In this document: piece by piece, positions 1-7,888 of the stretch | Numbering within the stretch: the stretch's first letter is position 1 | Layout of the letters: every line of letters starts with the position of its first letter | Assembly (NCBI GenBank): GCA_016793415.1 | Contig: JAEUMC010000453.1 | Location: forward strand, 1-11,827 | Source: Devosia sp. | Lineage (GTDB): Bacteria > Pseudomonadota > Alphaproteobacteria > Rhizobiales > Devosiaceae | Reading direction: 5' to 3' | DNA: 11,827 bases | Position numbers and translations under genes: made by a program | Notes under the pieces: model-generated | What the model saw: the letters and a program-made list of their open reading frames with translations, nothing else | What the model was told of the DNA's origin: nothing | Database searches by the model: none

Positions 1-1235
1 TTTCGGGCTCGGTTGGGCCGGATGTCATCGATATCCGCTCACTCTACGCCAAGACCGGCATGTTCACTTATGACCCGGGCTTCACCTCGACCGCTGCCAC
101 CGACAGCGCCATCACCTACATCGACGGCGACAAGGGCGAGCTGATGTATCGGGGCTACCCGATCGAGCAGTTGGCCGAAAAGTCGAACTATCTCGAGGTC
201 TGCTACCTGCTGCTGTACGGCGAGCTGCCCAACAAGGCGCAGATGGCCGATTTCGAGCAGCGCGTCACGCGCCACACCATGGTGCACGAGCAGATGCACT
301 ATTTCTATCGCGGGTTCCGCCGCGATGCGCACCCGATGGCCATCGTCTGCGGCGTGGTCGGCGCCATGGCTGCCTTCTACCACGACTCGATCGACATCAA
401 TGATCCCGAGCAGCGCGAGATCGCTTCGATCCGCATGATCGCCAAGATCCCGACCATCGTCGCCATGGCCTACAAGTACTCGGTCGGCCAGCCCTTCGTG
501 TACCCGCGCAACGATCTCGACTACGCCTCGAACTTCCTGCGCATGTGCTTCTCGGTGCCGGCCGAGGATTATGTGGTGAACCCGGTCGTGGCGCGCGCCA
601 TGGACCTGATCTTCACGCTCCACGCAGACCACGAGCAGAACGCCTCGACCTCGACCGTGCGGCTCGCCGGTTCGTCCGACGCCAACCCGTTCGCCTGTAT
701 CGCCGCTGGCGTGGCCTGCCTCTGGGGTCCCGCCCATGGCGGCGCCAACGAAGCGGCGCTCAATATGCTCAAGCAGATCGGCACCGTCGACCGGATCCCC
801 GAGTTCATCGCCAAGGCCAAGGACAAGAACTCCGGCTTCCGCCTGATGGGCTTTGGTCACCGCGTCTACAAGAACTACGATCCGCGCGCCAAGGTGATGC
901 AGCAGGCCGCCAACGATGTGTTGGCCCAGCTCGGCGCCGACAACCTGTCGCCGACCCTGCAGGTCGCCAAGGAACTCGAGCGCATCGCCCTCTCCGACCA
1001 GTACTTCATCGATCGCAAGCTCTACCCGAACGTCGATTTCTACTCGGGCATCATCCTCGACGCGATCGGCTTCCCGACCTCGATGTTCACCGCCATCTTC
1101 GCGCTCAGCCGCACCGTCGGCTGGATCGCGCAGTGGAAGGAAATGATCGGCGATCCGCAGAAGAAGATCGGCCGCCCGCGCCAGCTCTACAACGGCGCTC
1201 CGGTGCGCGATTACGAGCCGATCAGCAGCCGCTGA
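1..1235 (+). CDS. gltA: Citrate synthase, 5'-truncated by window edge
   Basis: Type II (hexameric-type) citrate synthase, which condenses oxaloacetate and acetyl-CoA to citrate in the cytoplasmic TCA cycle. The reading frame is open from base 3 to the TGA at 1233-1235. Its first visible residues, including [15 protein letters not shown], are the usual family N-terminus ahead of the [11 protein letters not shown] motif, so roughly 20 residues and the start codon lie outside the window. Counting from the Met at base 60, the catalytic residues are present: His226 in [10 protein letters not shown], His267 in [14 protein letters not shown] and Asp326 in NVDFYSGI, corresponding to E. coli His264, His305 and Asp362. 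The C-terminus is complete ([15 protein letters not shown]). It is the only + strand gene here and converges on lpxB. That arrangement, gltA at the end of the lpx cluster, is common in Hyphomicrobiales. Its likely terminator is the hairpin at 1371-1396. Confidence 0.97.
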   Translation, partial: SGSVGPDVIDIRSLYAKTGMFTYDPGFTSTAATDSAITYIDGDKGELMYRGYPIEQLAEKSNYLEVCYLLLYGELPNKAQMADFEQRVTRHTMVHEQMHYFYRGFRRDAHPMAIVCGVVGAMAAFYHDSIDINDPEQREIASIRMIAKIPTIVAMAYKYSVGQPFVYPRNDLDYASNFLRMCFSVPAEDYVVNPVVARAMDLIFTLHADHEQNASTSTVRLAGSSDANPFACIAAGVACLWGPAHGGANEAALNMLKQIGTVDRIPEFIAKAKDKNSGFRLMGFGHRVYKNYDPRAKVMQQAANDVLAQLGADNLSPTLQVAKELERIALSDQYFIDRKLYPNVDFYSGIILDAIGFPTSMFTAIFALSRTVGWIAQWKEMIGDPQKKIGRPRQLYNGAPVRDYEPISSR

Positions 1236-1236
1236 C

Positions 1237-1340
1237 CTGGAGCGTCTTCAGGAAAAGTTGCAAACTTTTCCGGTTCGAAAGCGCGACCACTAAAGGACTT
1301 GGAGCTCTTCAGCGGTTCAACGAACCGATGAATGCTCCAG
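1237..1340. repeat. RIME/Bru-RS-like palindromic intergenic element
   Basis: A ~104-bp element begins two bases after the gltA stop. Its ends are near-perfect inverted repeats: CTGGAGC at 1237-1243 and GCTCCAG at 1334-1340. It contains two stem-loops. The first has a perfect 9-bp stem, GGAAAAGTT (1251-1259) and AACTTTTCC (1263-1271), with a 3-nt loop. The second has the core CGGTTC (1313-1318) and GAACCG (1322-1327), and extends outward with small mismatches through TTCA/TGAA and GAGC/GCTC (about 1302-1338). The length, the two large palindromes and the intergenic position match what is known of RIME elements in rhizobia and Bru-RS elements in Brucella. Family membership is from recall, not a search. 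The element overlaps the 3' end of lpxB and may also act as a transcript-end hairpin for both convergent genes. Confidence 0.7.
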
Positions 1341-2456
1341 ATGAGCCATCACCCGCTCGGCGGGATCGACAAGGGGCGCCTCTGGCGCCCCTTTTTGCAT
1401 CAAGGCGCGGAGTTCATGAAAGGCCGCGACCTGCGCCGCCACGGCCTCCGGCTCGTTCAACAAAGCCGCTAGCGGCGCCAGCGAACGCTCGGCCCTGGGG
1501 TCGACGAACTGCAACTCCGGCACGACGTCACGCCCCAGCACGATGTTGGGCAGCGCGATCTGCACCGGGCGCCCGATCCTCGCGGCACGCCTGGCCTGCT
1601 GCGGGTCGGCAACATAGGTGACGACCATCGGTACGCCCGACATGGCGAGTTCGAACGTGATGGTGCCGCTGACCGCGAAGGCCGCATAGGCCGCCGCAAA
1701 GGCGTCATGGCGATCGTCGCCCGCTACCACCTGAACAGGCACCGGCCAGGTGGCGACTTCGGCTTTGAGGCGCTCTGCGAGCGATGTCAGTGTCGGGAGG
1801 ATGAAGCCGGTGATGCGGGGATGTGTCTGCAGCATCGCCGCCGCCTCGCGCATGAGCGGCAGGTGCCGGCGCAGTTCCCCATCCCTGCTACCCGGCAGCA
1901 ACAGCAGGGGGCCACTCTCCGGCTGCGCGGGCCGCATCGGGAAACGCGTGAGCGCCGGATGTCCGACATACGTCGTAAGTGGGCCACCCAGCTCCGCCAT
2001 TACCTTGGGCTCGAACGGCAGCACCGCCAGGATTTCGTCGAACAGCGGCTTCAGCTCCGAGGCGCGCTCAGGGCGCCAGGCCCAGACGCTGGGCGCCACG
2101 TAGAGCAGCATCGGCACCCGCAGCCCGGCCTTGCGGACACGGCTGGCCACGGCTTTGACGAACACCTGCGAGTCGATCAGTACGACAACATCCGGCCGTT
2201 GCCTGCTGATGGTCCTGGCCGCCTGCCGCACCCGCCAGAGCAACAGTGGCAGCCGTCGCAGTACATCGCTCCAGCCCATCACGGAGAGGTTCTCCATGGG
2301 GAACAGGCTCACCAGTCCCTCGCGCTCGAGCTCGGCTCCGCCAACGCCGGTCAGCGCAAGTGTGGTTCGAGAGCGGAGCCGTTGCACCAGGTCAGCACCG
2401 ATACGGTCGCCGGAGGCCTCGCCGGCAAGGATGAACAGGCGCAGCGGCTCAGCCAT
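1317..2456 (-). CDS. lpxB: Lipid-A-disaccharide synthase LpxB
   Basis: Glycosyltransferase (GT19) that joins UDP-2,3-diacylglucosamine and lipid X into the beta-1,6-linked lipid A disaccharide 1-phosphate, at the inner face of the cytoplasmic membrane. At 379 aa it is close to E. coli LpxB (382). Visible family motifs are GEASGD (12-17), APSVWAW (121-127), AVLPFEP (144-150), LLPGSR (186-191), SGTITFELAMSGVP (263-276) and LPNIVLGRDVVPEL (302-315). I chose the ATG at 2456, just before AEPLRLFILAGEASGD. It overlaps the lpxI stop by 8 nt, and the longer reading to 2507 adds only residues unlike the family. Oddities: the conserved LIDxPDF/PEF segment reads LIDSQVF (93-99), and the last seven residues (LEHSSVR) are encoded by the palindromic element at 1237-1340. 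It is the last gene of the minus-strand block. Confidence 0.95.
   Translation of the reverse strand: MAEPLRLFILAGEASGDRIGADLVQRLRSRTTLALTGVGGAELEREGLVSLFPMENLSVMGWSDVLRRLPLLLWRVRQAARTISRQRPDVVVLIDSQVFVKAVASRVRKAGLRVPMLLYVAPSVWAWRPERASELKPLFDEILAVLPFEPKVMAELGGPLTTYVGHPALTRFPMRPAQPESGPLLLLPGSRDGELRRHLPLMREAAAMLQTHPRITGFILPTLTSLAERLKAEVATWPVPVQVVAGDDRHDAFAAAYAAFAVSGTITFELAMSGVPMVVTYVADPQQARRAARIGRPVQIALPNIVLGRDVVPELQFVDPRAERSLAPLAALLNEPEAVAAQVAAFHELRALMQKGAPEAPLVDPAERVMAHLEHSSVR
1371..1396 (+). terminator. Intrinsic terminator for gltA, inside lpxB
   Basis: The arms AAGGGGCGCC (1371-1380) and GGCGCCCCTT (1384-1393) form a perfect 10-bp GC-rich stem with a 3-nt TCT loop. On the + strand a run of five T (1392-1396) follows the GC part of the stem. 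The tail is T-rich only on the + strand, so it should stop gltA transcripts about 140 nt past the gltA stop codon. On the minus strand the same bases encode lpxB residues around QKGAPEAPLV and are not followed by a T-run. Confidence 0.8.
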
Positions 2457-3270
2457 CGATGCCGAGGCCAACGACCGCGATCCTGTGGTCATCAGCCGCC
2501 GCCGCAAGGGCCGGTCGGTCGAGCACCAGCGACTTGCCGGATTCGACCGCGATCACGCCGATACCGGCTGCTGCCGCGTTGGCAATGGTGTCGGGGCCGA
2601 TCGCCGGCAGGTCGACATAGAGCGGCTGCTGCGGCTTCGCCGCCTTGGCGAGCACCAGCGGCCCGGTTCCATCACCGATCCGGCCGGCGGCCCGATATGT
2701 CGCAACCCGGGCTAGCAGCTCGTCAGTCCCGCCGACATCCTCGGCCGCTACCACACGTCGCCCGGCGATCACCACGGCCTGGCCGAGATCGAGCCGGCCA
2801 ATCTCGCGGGCCGCGACCAGGCCTTGCCGCGCCGCCGCCAGCTCGGCATCCGTCGCCACACGGCCGGCTATGCTACCGGCCGTGGCGAGCAGTTCCGCTG
2901 CCACCTCATGCACCCCGATCACCTTGGCACCGGAGAGCTTCTCGATGGCGACGGTGACCGACGACAAGGCGGCATCACCCAGCGCGGCCCCGGCCGTACC
3001 GCCGGCGAAGCCGGCAAGCGCTTCGCGCTGGCGGTCCGAAAGGCTCAACCCGCCGGCGAGGACGATATGCGTCGTCCCGAAGGCGACGATGGCCGCGATA
3101 GCATTGCTCGGATTGGCAAGATCACCGGCGACCAGCGTCGTCCCCAAGCGCTCTGGCTGCGGGGCAAACCCGACGACCTGCACCGCATCGCCGGCCGCCA
3201 GCGCCGCGCCGACGACATGGGAGACAAGGGCTCCCGATCCGGCAAGGACTGAGAGCCGGCGAGGCATCAT
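2449..3270 (-). CDS. lpxI: UDP-2,3-diacylglucosamine pyrophosphatase LpxI
   Basis: LpxI (DUF1009 family) hydrolyses UDP-2,3-diacylglucosamine to lipid X plus UMP. It replaces the unrelated LpxH in many alphaproteobacteria; the family was defined in Caulobacter. At 273 aa it has the family's normal length. The N-terminus LSVLAGSGALVSHVV is a Rossmann-like glycine-rich start. The C-terminal half carries GQAVVIAGRRVVAAEDVGGT (from 163), GTDE (181-184) and DLPAIGPDT (220-228). Asp220 probably corresponds to the metal/catalytic Asp region of Caulobacter LpxI, by recall. Its place between lpxA and lpxB supports the call. The start is the ATG at 3270, overlapping the lpxA stop as ATGA. A second in-frame ATG at 3267 is equally possible and sits at a better distance from the GAGGA just upstream. 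Confidence 0.93.
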   Translation of the reverse strand: MMPRRLSVLAGSGALVSHVVGAALAAGDAVQVVGFAPQPERLGTTLVAGDLANPSNAIAAIVAFGTTHIVLAGGLSLSDRQREALAGFAGGTAGAALGDAALSSVTVAIEKLSGAKVIGVHEVAAELLATAGSIAGRVATDAELAAARQGLVAAREIGRLDLGQAVVIAGRRVVAAEDVGGTDELLARVATYRAAGRIGDGTGPLVLAKAAKPQQPLYVDLPAIGPDTIANAAAAGIGVIAVESGKSLVLDRPALAAAADDHRIAVVGLGIDG

Positions 3271-4076
3271 TCCTCGCCCGGCACGTTGATCGGCAGGTTC
3301 CCCGGCAGCGTCAGCGGCCGCTCCGCCGCGGCGACGAACTTCACCACGTCCTGCACCAGTTCCTCATCCGGGAACATCGCAGAGGCATCGTCGACCCGCT
3401 CGCGCAGCGTGCCCTCGCTGGCAAAGATCATGCGGTAGGCGGTGCGCAGCCGGTGGATCGCCTCGCGATCAAAGCCCCGGCGCTTGAGACCGACAATGTT
3501 GACGCCGGACAGCGCCGCCGGGTTGCCCAGCACGGTGCCATACGGGATCACGTCCTTTTCCACCTTGGTCATCCCGCCGATAAAGGCGTGCGCGCCGATG
3601 TGGACGAACTGGGCCGACCCGGAATGCCCGCTCATGATGACGTAGTCGTCGATCACGCAATGCCCGGCAATGCCGGTATTGTTGGAAAGCACGATGTGGT
3701 CGCCCAGGATGCAGTCGTGCCCGATATGGACACCGATCATCAGCAGGCAGTGGTTGCCGATGACGGTCTTCATGCCGCCGCCGGCAGTACCCGGATTGAT
3801 GGTCACGTGTTCGCGGATCACGCAGTCGGCGCCGATACTGAGCGTCGAGGGCTCGCCCGCATATTTGAGGTCCTGTGGGCGGTGACCGACCGAGGCGAAT
3901 GGAAACACCACCGTGCGCGCGCCGACGCTGGTGCGGCCGGTGACCACGGCATGCGAGATCAGCTCGACGCCGTCGCCCAGCGTCACGTCGCTACCAACCA
4001 CGCAGAACGGCCCGATCTTGACGCCGGCGCCGATACGGGCGCCCGGCTCAATGATCGCAGAGGGGTGAATGGTCAT
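3267..4076 (-). CDS. lpxA: UDP-N-acetylglucosamine O-acyltransferase LpxA
   Basis: First enzyme of lipid A synthesis: it moves an R-3-hydroxyacyl chain from ACP to the 3-OH of UDP-GlcNAc in the cytosol. It has 269 aa (E. coli 262). Residues about 1-190 are a left-handed beta-helix of hexapeptide repeats (for example [14 protein letters not shown]). The C-terminal helical part contains [12 protein letters not shown] (191-202). The catalytic base aligns with His120 in HIGHDC (E. coli His125), and the GH at 138-139 matches E. coli His144. The position equal to E. coli His160 is Ala155 (SGSAQF instead of the usual AVHQF), which is unusual. Gly168 occupies the acyl-length ruler position (E. coli Gly173), suggesting a long hydroxyacyl chain; that is inference. 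The ATG overlaps the fabZ stop as ATGA, and the stop overlaps lpxI. Confidence 0.96.
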   Translation of the reverse strand: MTIHPSAIIEPGARIGAGVKIGPFCVVGSDVTLGDGVELISHAVVTGRTSVGARTVVFPFASVGHRPQDLKYAGEPSTLSIGADCVIREHVTINPGTAGGGMKTVIGNHCLLMIGVHIGHDCILGDHIVLSNNTGIAGHCVIDDYVIMSGHSGSAQFVHIGAHAFIGGMTKVEKDVIPYGTVLGNPAALSGVNIVGLKRRGFDREAIHRLRTAYRMIFASEGTLRERVDDASAMFPDEELVQDVVKFVAAAERPLTLPGNLPINVPGEE

Positions 4077-4561
4077 TGCTCGCTGGGGCTCACCATGGCG
4101 CCCACCTCGGCCTCGGCGATGACGACACCGTCAACGATCGCCTTGGCTTCGAACCAGCCCATGGTCATTCGCCGTCGCAGTTTCTTGATGTGGTACTCGA
4201 TCTGGTCGCCCGGTTTCGCGGGCTTGCGGAACTTGCACTTGTCGATCGTCAGCAGGTAGACGATGTGCTTCTCCCCGCCGGCAGTACCAGCCGCAATCGC
4301 CATCGCTCCGGCCGTCTGGGCCATACCCTCGATGATCAGCACGCCCGGGAATACCGGCGCGTCCGGGAAGTGTCCCTGGAAGATCGGTTCGTTGAACGTC
4401 ACGTTCTTGATGCCGATGCCCGAGTTATCGCCATCGACCTCGATGATCCGGTCGATCAGCAGAAACGGGTAACGATGGGGCAGAACCTGAAGGATCCGGC
4501 CGATGTCCATCGAGGAGAGTTCTCTTGTCTCGCTCGCTGGCGCCTCGTTGGTAACCGTCAC
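4073..4561 (-). CDS. fabZ: 3-hydroxyacyl-ACP dehydratase FabZ
   Basis: Hot-dog-fold dehydratase of type II fatty-acid synthesis that converts 3-hydroxyacyl-ACP to trans-2-enoyl-ACP. It competes with LpxA and LpxD for 3-hydroxyacyl-ACP, which explains its constant presence in lpx operons. It has 162 aa. [11 protein letters not shown] (27-37) is the family signature. The catalytic pair is His64 in [11 protein letters not shown] and Glu78 in LIIEG. The start is GTG at 4561, whose GTGA overlaps the lpxD stop; a GGGA lies upstream inside lpxD. An internal ATG at residue 18, just before [12 protein letters not shown], is the alternative start but has no visible ribosome-binding site. The overlapping GTG fits the pattern of the whole block. 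Confidence 0.95.
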   Translation of the reverse strand: MTVTNEAPASETRELSSMDIGRILQVLPHRYPFLLIDRIIEVDGDNSGIGIKNVTFNEPIFQGHFPDAPVFPGVLIIEGMAQTAGAMAIAAGTAGGEKHIVYLLTIDKCKFRKPAKPGDQIEYHIKKLRRRMTMGWFEAKAIVDGVVIAEAEVGAMVSPSEQ

Positions 4562-5595
4562 TCTCGTCCCCTTTTGTTCAGTCGCCGCAACATCGCTATC
4601 TCACGCTGCCAGGTCTTGAGATCCTGCGCCGGATAGCCCCCGACTCTCGTGCCCGCCGGCACGTCTTTCGTCACCAGGCATCGGGCCGACAATATGCTGC
4701 CATTGCCGATCCGCAAGTGTCCCGCCGTGCCTGCGCCACCCCCCACCAGCACATTGTCGCCGATGATGGTGCCGCCGCCGATACCGCAGGTACCGGCGAT
4801 CAGGCAATACCGGCCGATGCGCGAGTTGTGGCCAATCTGCACGAGATTGTCGATCTTGGTGCCTTCGCCGATCACCGTGTCGCCCAGGGCGCCGCGATCG
4901 ACCGTCGAGTTGGCGCCGATCTCGACGCCGTCCTGGACGATGACGCGACCCAGCTGCGGGATCTTGCGGTTGGAGCGGCCCTGCCCCAGCCAGCCGAAGC
5001 CCTCGCTGCCGATGCGCACCCCGGGATGCAGCACGACATTGTTGCCCAGATAGGCACACTCGATCGAGACATTGGAGGCGATCACCGCGTTCCGACCGAT
5101 CGTCACGCCCCGTCCGATAACCGTGTTAGGCCCGATAATGCTGTTGCGGCCAATCTCGACGCCGGGGCCGATCACCACATTGGTGCCGATACGGACGCCT
5201 TCTTCGATGAAGGGAGCCGGACCGCCGGCCTCGAACAATCCGGAGGCGATACCGCGAGTGCCGAGCGGATAGAGTCGCTCCAGCAGGTCGACGAACAGTT
5301 CGTGCGGCCGCTCATCGACGATGGCGACGGTGCCCGCCGGAACCTCGGCCAGGAATTTGGGGTGGACGACCACGGCGCCGGCGCCGGTTTCAGCGAGCGC
5401 GGCGCGATACTCGGCCTGCGCTGCAAGGGCGAGATGTCCCGGCCCAGCCAGGGGAAGTTCCTCGGCGCCGCTGATCACCAGTTCCGAGGCGCGTGTTTCG
5501 TCGACATCGACCCTCCGGCCCAGCGTCGACAGCACGACACCAAGCGAAATCGGTCCCGACGAGGAATGGAAGCGCGTATCGACCATGGCTGTCAT
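4558..5595 (-). CDS. lpxD: UDP-3-O-(3-hydroxyacyl)glucosamine N-acyltransferase LpxD
   Basis: Third enzyme of lipid A synthesis, which N-acylates UDP-3-O-acylglucosamine using 3-hydroxyacyl-ACP. It has 345 aa (E. coli 341). Residues about 1-120 form the uridine-binding N-terminal domain. From about 130 a left-handed beta-helix of hexapeptide repeats runs to about 315, followed by a C-terminal helix ([17 protein letters not shown]). GSEGFGW (196-202), KIPQLGRV (211-218) and VDRGAL (232-237) match the family. The catalytic His is His256 in [10 protein letters not shown] (E. coli His239). The start is ATG at 5595; a second ATG at 5586 is also possible, and neither has a clear Shine-Dalgarno sequence. 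It is 82 nt downstream of bamA, across two stem-loops, and overlaps fabZ by 4 nt. Confidence 0.95.
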   Translation of the reverse strand: MTAMVDTRFHSSSGPISLGVVLSTLGRRVDVDETRASELVISGAEELPLAGPGHLALAAQAEYRAALAETGAGAVVVHPKFLAEVPAGTVAIVDERPHELFVDLLERLYPLGTRGIASGLFEAGGPAPFIEEGVRIGTNVVIGPGVEIGRNSIIGPNTVIGRGVTIGRNAVIASNVSIECAYLGNNVVLHPGVRIGSEGFGWLGQGRSNRKIPQLGRVIVQDGVEIGANSTVDRGALGDTVIGEGTKIDNLVQIGHNSRIGRYCLIAGTCGIGGGTIIGDNVLVGGGAGTAGHLRIGNGSILSARCLVTKDVPAGTRVGGYPAQDLKTWQREIAMLRRLNKRGRE

Positions 5596-5599
5596 TACA

Positions 5600-5636
5600 C
5601 AACAAAGAGGCCGCGGGGCAACCGCGCCGCGGCCTC
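5600..5636 (-). terminator. Stem-loop with T-rich tail between bamA and lpxD
   Basis: The arms GAGGCCGCGG (5607-5616) and CCGCGGCCTC (5627-5636) form a perfect 10-bp GC-rich stem with a 10-nt loop. Read in the direction of transcription (minus), the stem is followed by TTTGTTG (5606-5600). This resembles an intrinsic terminator or attenuator placed five bases before the lpxD ATG. The T-tract is interrupted, so termination is probably partial. It could let bamA be expressed above lpxD, or act in RNA processing. Confidence 0.5.
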
Positions 5637-5651
5637 GATAACCGGAAGGAA

Positions 5652-5671
5652 GGCCGGCAAAACCGCCGGCC
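5652..5671 (-). other. Stem-loop just after the bamA stop
   Basis: The arms GGCCGGC (5652-5658) and GCCGGCC (5665-5671) form a 7-bp perfect GC stem with a 6-nt loop, beginning six bases past the bamA stop codon. On the transcribed strand it is followed by TTCCTTCC, not a T-run. Together with the hairpin at 5607-5636 it makes a tandem pair. It may stabilise the 3' end of the bamA message. Confidence 0.5.
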
Positions 5672-5677
5672 GACCGT

Positions 5678-7816
5678 TTACAGCAGCTGCTGCAGCGTAA
5701 GCGAGAAGACCTGGGTCTTGTCGTCCGTCGCCTTGTTCAGCACGTGGGCGAAATCGCCACGCAGCGGACCGAACGGGCTGTCCCAGATGATCGAGGCGCC
5801 GACCGACGACTTGAAGTTCTGGTCGATGCTGCCCGGATCGATCAGGCCTGCACCGCCGTCGCCGTTGCCATCGATAAGAGCCGCGTCGGCCCAGATCGCA
5901 CCACGAACACCATAGGTCTCAGGCAGGATCGGGATCGGGAACTCGATCTCGGCCGAGGCCGCGACATAGCCGGTATAGCCAAGCAGTTCCTGCGAGCTGT
6001 TGAGACGCGGGCCCATGCCACCGCTCTGGAAGCCGCGGACGATCGAGCTGGAGCCACGGAAGGCTTCCAGCGGGCTCACTCCGCCACCATCGAGCGCGGT
6101 GATGTAGCCAGCCTGCCCCTTGACGCTGCCGATGACGTTCCAGTCAGACAGCAGCGGCATGAAGTAACGGGCCTTCGCCTCGGTCTTCAGCAGATTGTAG
6201 TCCCAGCCGATATACTGCTGCGAGAAGTTTGCGTAGATGCCCTCGGTCGGACGCTTCGTATCGTCCAGCGTGTTGTACGTCAGCGAATAGCCGACCCACG
6301 CCTTGTTGAAGGTGTCCTCAAAGCCGGCCACGTGGCCAGGGTTGAACACATCGGTCCACGGTGCCTCGCCATCCTTGAGCACCTTCTGCTCGATACCGGT
6401 GAACACCGAGGCGCTCAGGTCGGTCGTGATCGGCGCACCGAAGCGGATCTGGCCGCCGGTCGAAACCGTGCCGTAGGTGTTCTTGTCGGTCTCTTCGACG
6501 ATGCGGTGATAGACATCCACACCGGACGACAGACGGAGGCCCATGAAGCGGGGCTCGGTGAACGAGAAGTCGTAGCTCTGGCCAGACTCCGAAGCACTCA
6601 CCGCGGCGCGGACATACTGACCACGGCCAAGGAAGTTGCGCTCGGTGACCGACACTTCGCCCAACAGGCCAGCGCTCGAGTCATAGCCGGCCGTCAGGCC
6701 ATAGTCGCCCGTGGATTGCTCCTCGACGGTGATGTTGATCACCACCTTGTCGGGCGCACTGCCCTGCTGCATGTCGAACGCAACGGTCTTGAAGAAGCCG
6801 AGGCCTTCGATGCGGTTCTTGCCGCGCTGCACCATCGAACGATTGAAGGGGTCGCCTTCACCGAAATCCAGCTCGCGACGGATAACGGCGTCGCGGGTCT
6901 TGGTGTTGCCGCTGATGTTGATGCGCTCGACATAGATGCGGGCGCCCTCATCGACCAGGTAGGTGACATTGAAGGTGCTGTTGGCAACATCGCGATCGAC
7001 GCGCGGACGAACGTCAGCAAAGGAATAGCCCTGAGCGGTCGCCTCGAACGCCAGGTCTTCCTGCGTTTTCTGCAGGTCGGCCAGCGAATAGGTGCCGCCC
7101 TTGCCGGTGCGGATCGCGCCGGTCATGGCATCGGGGTTGAGACCCGGGATCGAGGTTTCGACACCGATCTGACCGAAGCGATAGCGCTCGCCCTCGGAGA
7201 TGGTGAAGTTCACGAAATACGCATTGCGCGACGCGTCGTACTCGCCGACGGCCGACGTCACCTGCGCATCCGGGTAACCGTGGTTCATGTAGTAGAGCTC
7301 GATCAGGCCGCGGTCGACCGACAGCAGGTCTTCGCTGTACGTGTCGTCGCGGAACAGCCAGCTCAACAGGCTCGTCTCATGGGTCCGGATGATGGACTTG
7401 AGCGTGCCCGAGCTGATCGAGTTGTTGCCGGTGAAGTTGATCGCCGCGATACCGGTGCGCTGGCCTTCGTTGACCACGAAGGTGATGCGTGCGCGACCGC
7501 TCTCGGACTGTTCCACGCGCGGCGTCACCGTCACGCCCATGTAGCCCTTGCCGACATAGGCCAGCCGGATCGACTCCGCGTCGGCTGCAAGGCCGGCCTC
7601 GGTGAAGCTCCCCTGCTCCGCAACGTTGACCATCGCGAGCAGCTGAGCGTCGGAGAAGCCGCTGTTGCCCTCGAACAGCACCGCCGAGATGAGGCGTTGC
7701 TGCTGAGCCTGGGCCGCATCGACCCCGATGAATGTACCGCTGACGCCTGCGAGCGGCGCCGCCACGAGGGCGAGCGCTACAAAAACACCGCGCATCAGCT
7801 TTTTCGGGTTCGTCAT
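5678..7816 (-). CDS. bamA: Outer-membrane protein insertase BamA, four POTRA domains
   Basis: Omp85-family core of the BAM complex, which folds beta-barrel proteins into the outer membrane. It is read as 712 aa from the ATG at 7816; upstream in-frame codons do not look like a signal peptide. Residues 1-37 are a Sec signal (K5, K6, R9, hydrophobic core, AQA cleavage site). Periplasmic POTRA-like repeats follow at about 41-122, 124-215, 216-296 and 297-366, then the 16-strand barrel from about 370. The barrel has the conserved loop-6 VRGF at 593-596. The last POTRA ([15 protein letters not shown], then GLGFFKTV) matches E. coli P5. Counting backwards, the first repeat matches P2, so P1 appears absent. 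This fits a length ~75 residues below the ~790 expected. The protein ends in LTLQQLL, not the usual aromatic residue. It follows rseP after 273 nt and probably has its own promoter. Confidence 0.95.
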   Translation of the reverse strand: MTNPKKLMRGVFVALALVAAPLAGVSGTFIGVDAAQAQQQRLISAVLFEGNSGFSDAQLLAMVNVAEQGSFTEAGLAADAESIRLAYVGKGYMGVTVTPRVEQSESGRARITFVVNEGQRTGIAAINFTGNNSISSGTLKSIIRTHETSLLSWLFRDDTYSEDLLSVDRGLIELYYMNHGYPDAQVTSAVGEYDASRNAYFVNFTISEGERYRFGQIGVETSIPGLNPDAMTGAIRTGKGGTYSLADLQKTQEDLAFEATAQGYSFADVRPRVDRDVANSTFNVTYLVDEGARIYVERINISGNTKTRDAVIRRELDFGEGDPFNRSMVQRGKNRIEGLGFFKTVAFDMQQGSAPDKVVINITVEEQSTGDYGLTAGYDSSAGLLGEVSVTERNFLGRGQYVRAAVSASESGQSYDFSFTEPRFMGLRLSSGVDVYHRIVEETDKNTYGTVSTGGQIRFGAPITTDLSASVFTGIEQKVLKDGEAPWTDVFNPGHVAGFEDTFNKAWVGYSLTYNTLDDTKRPTEGIYANFSQQYIGWDYNLLKTEAKARYFMPLLSDWNVIGSVKGQAGYITALDGGGVSPLEAFRGSSSIVRGFQSGGMGPRLNSSQELLGYTGYVAASAEIEFPIPILPETYGVRGAIWADAALIDGNGDGGAGLIDPGSIDQNFKSSVGASIIWDSPFGPLRGDFAHVLNKATDDKTQVFSLTLQQLL

Positions 7817-7888
7817 GATTCTTGTTGCCTCGTGCGACCTATGCCGGGAATCGCCATGCACAGCGTCCCCAGCTAACTCCATCAAAAG

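Noticed and set aside
39..860. A 273-codon minus-strand open frame opposite gltA
   Set aside because: Antisense of a highly conserved citrate synthase. His/Asp/Val-rich composition reflects reversed codons.
2457..2507. Upstream extension of lpxB by 17 residues
   Set aside because: Arg/Ser-rich residues unlike LpxB N-termini. The ATG at 2456 gives the normal family start and the usual operon overlap.
1707..2957. A 416-codon + strand open frame crossing lpxB and lpxI
   Set aside because: It spans two well-supported minus-strand genes. The translation is Arg/Pro/Gln-rich low-complexity sequence typical of a shadow frame.
5744..7876. A 710-codon open frame on the + strand opposite bamA
   Set aside because: Antisense frame of a clear gene in GC-rich DNA. 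Its translation is rich in D, R, A and G with no recognisable domain, and bamA on the other strand is fully supported.
7817..7885. Upstream extension of bamA by 23 residues
   Set aside because: The added residues are charged and precede a good Sec signal peptide starting at 7816. They would bury the signal and overlap the promoter candidate.
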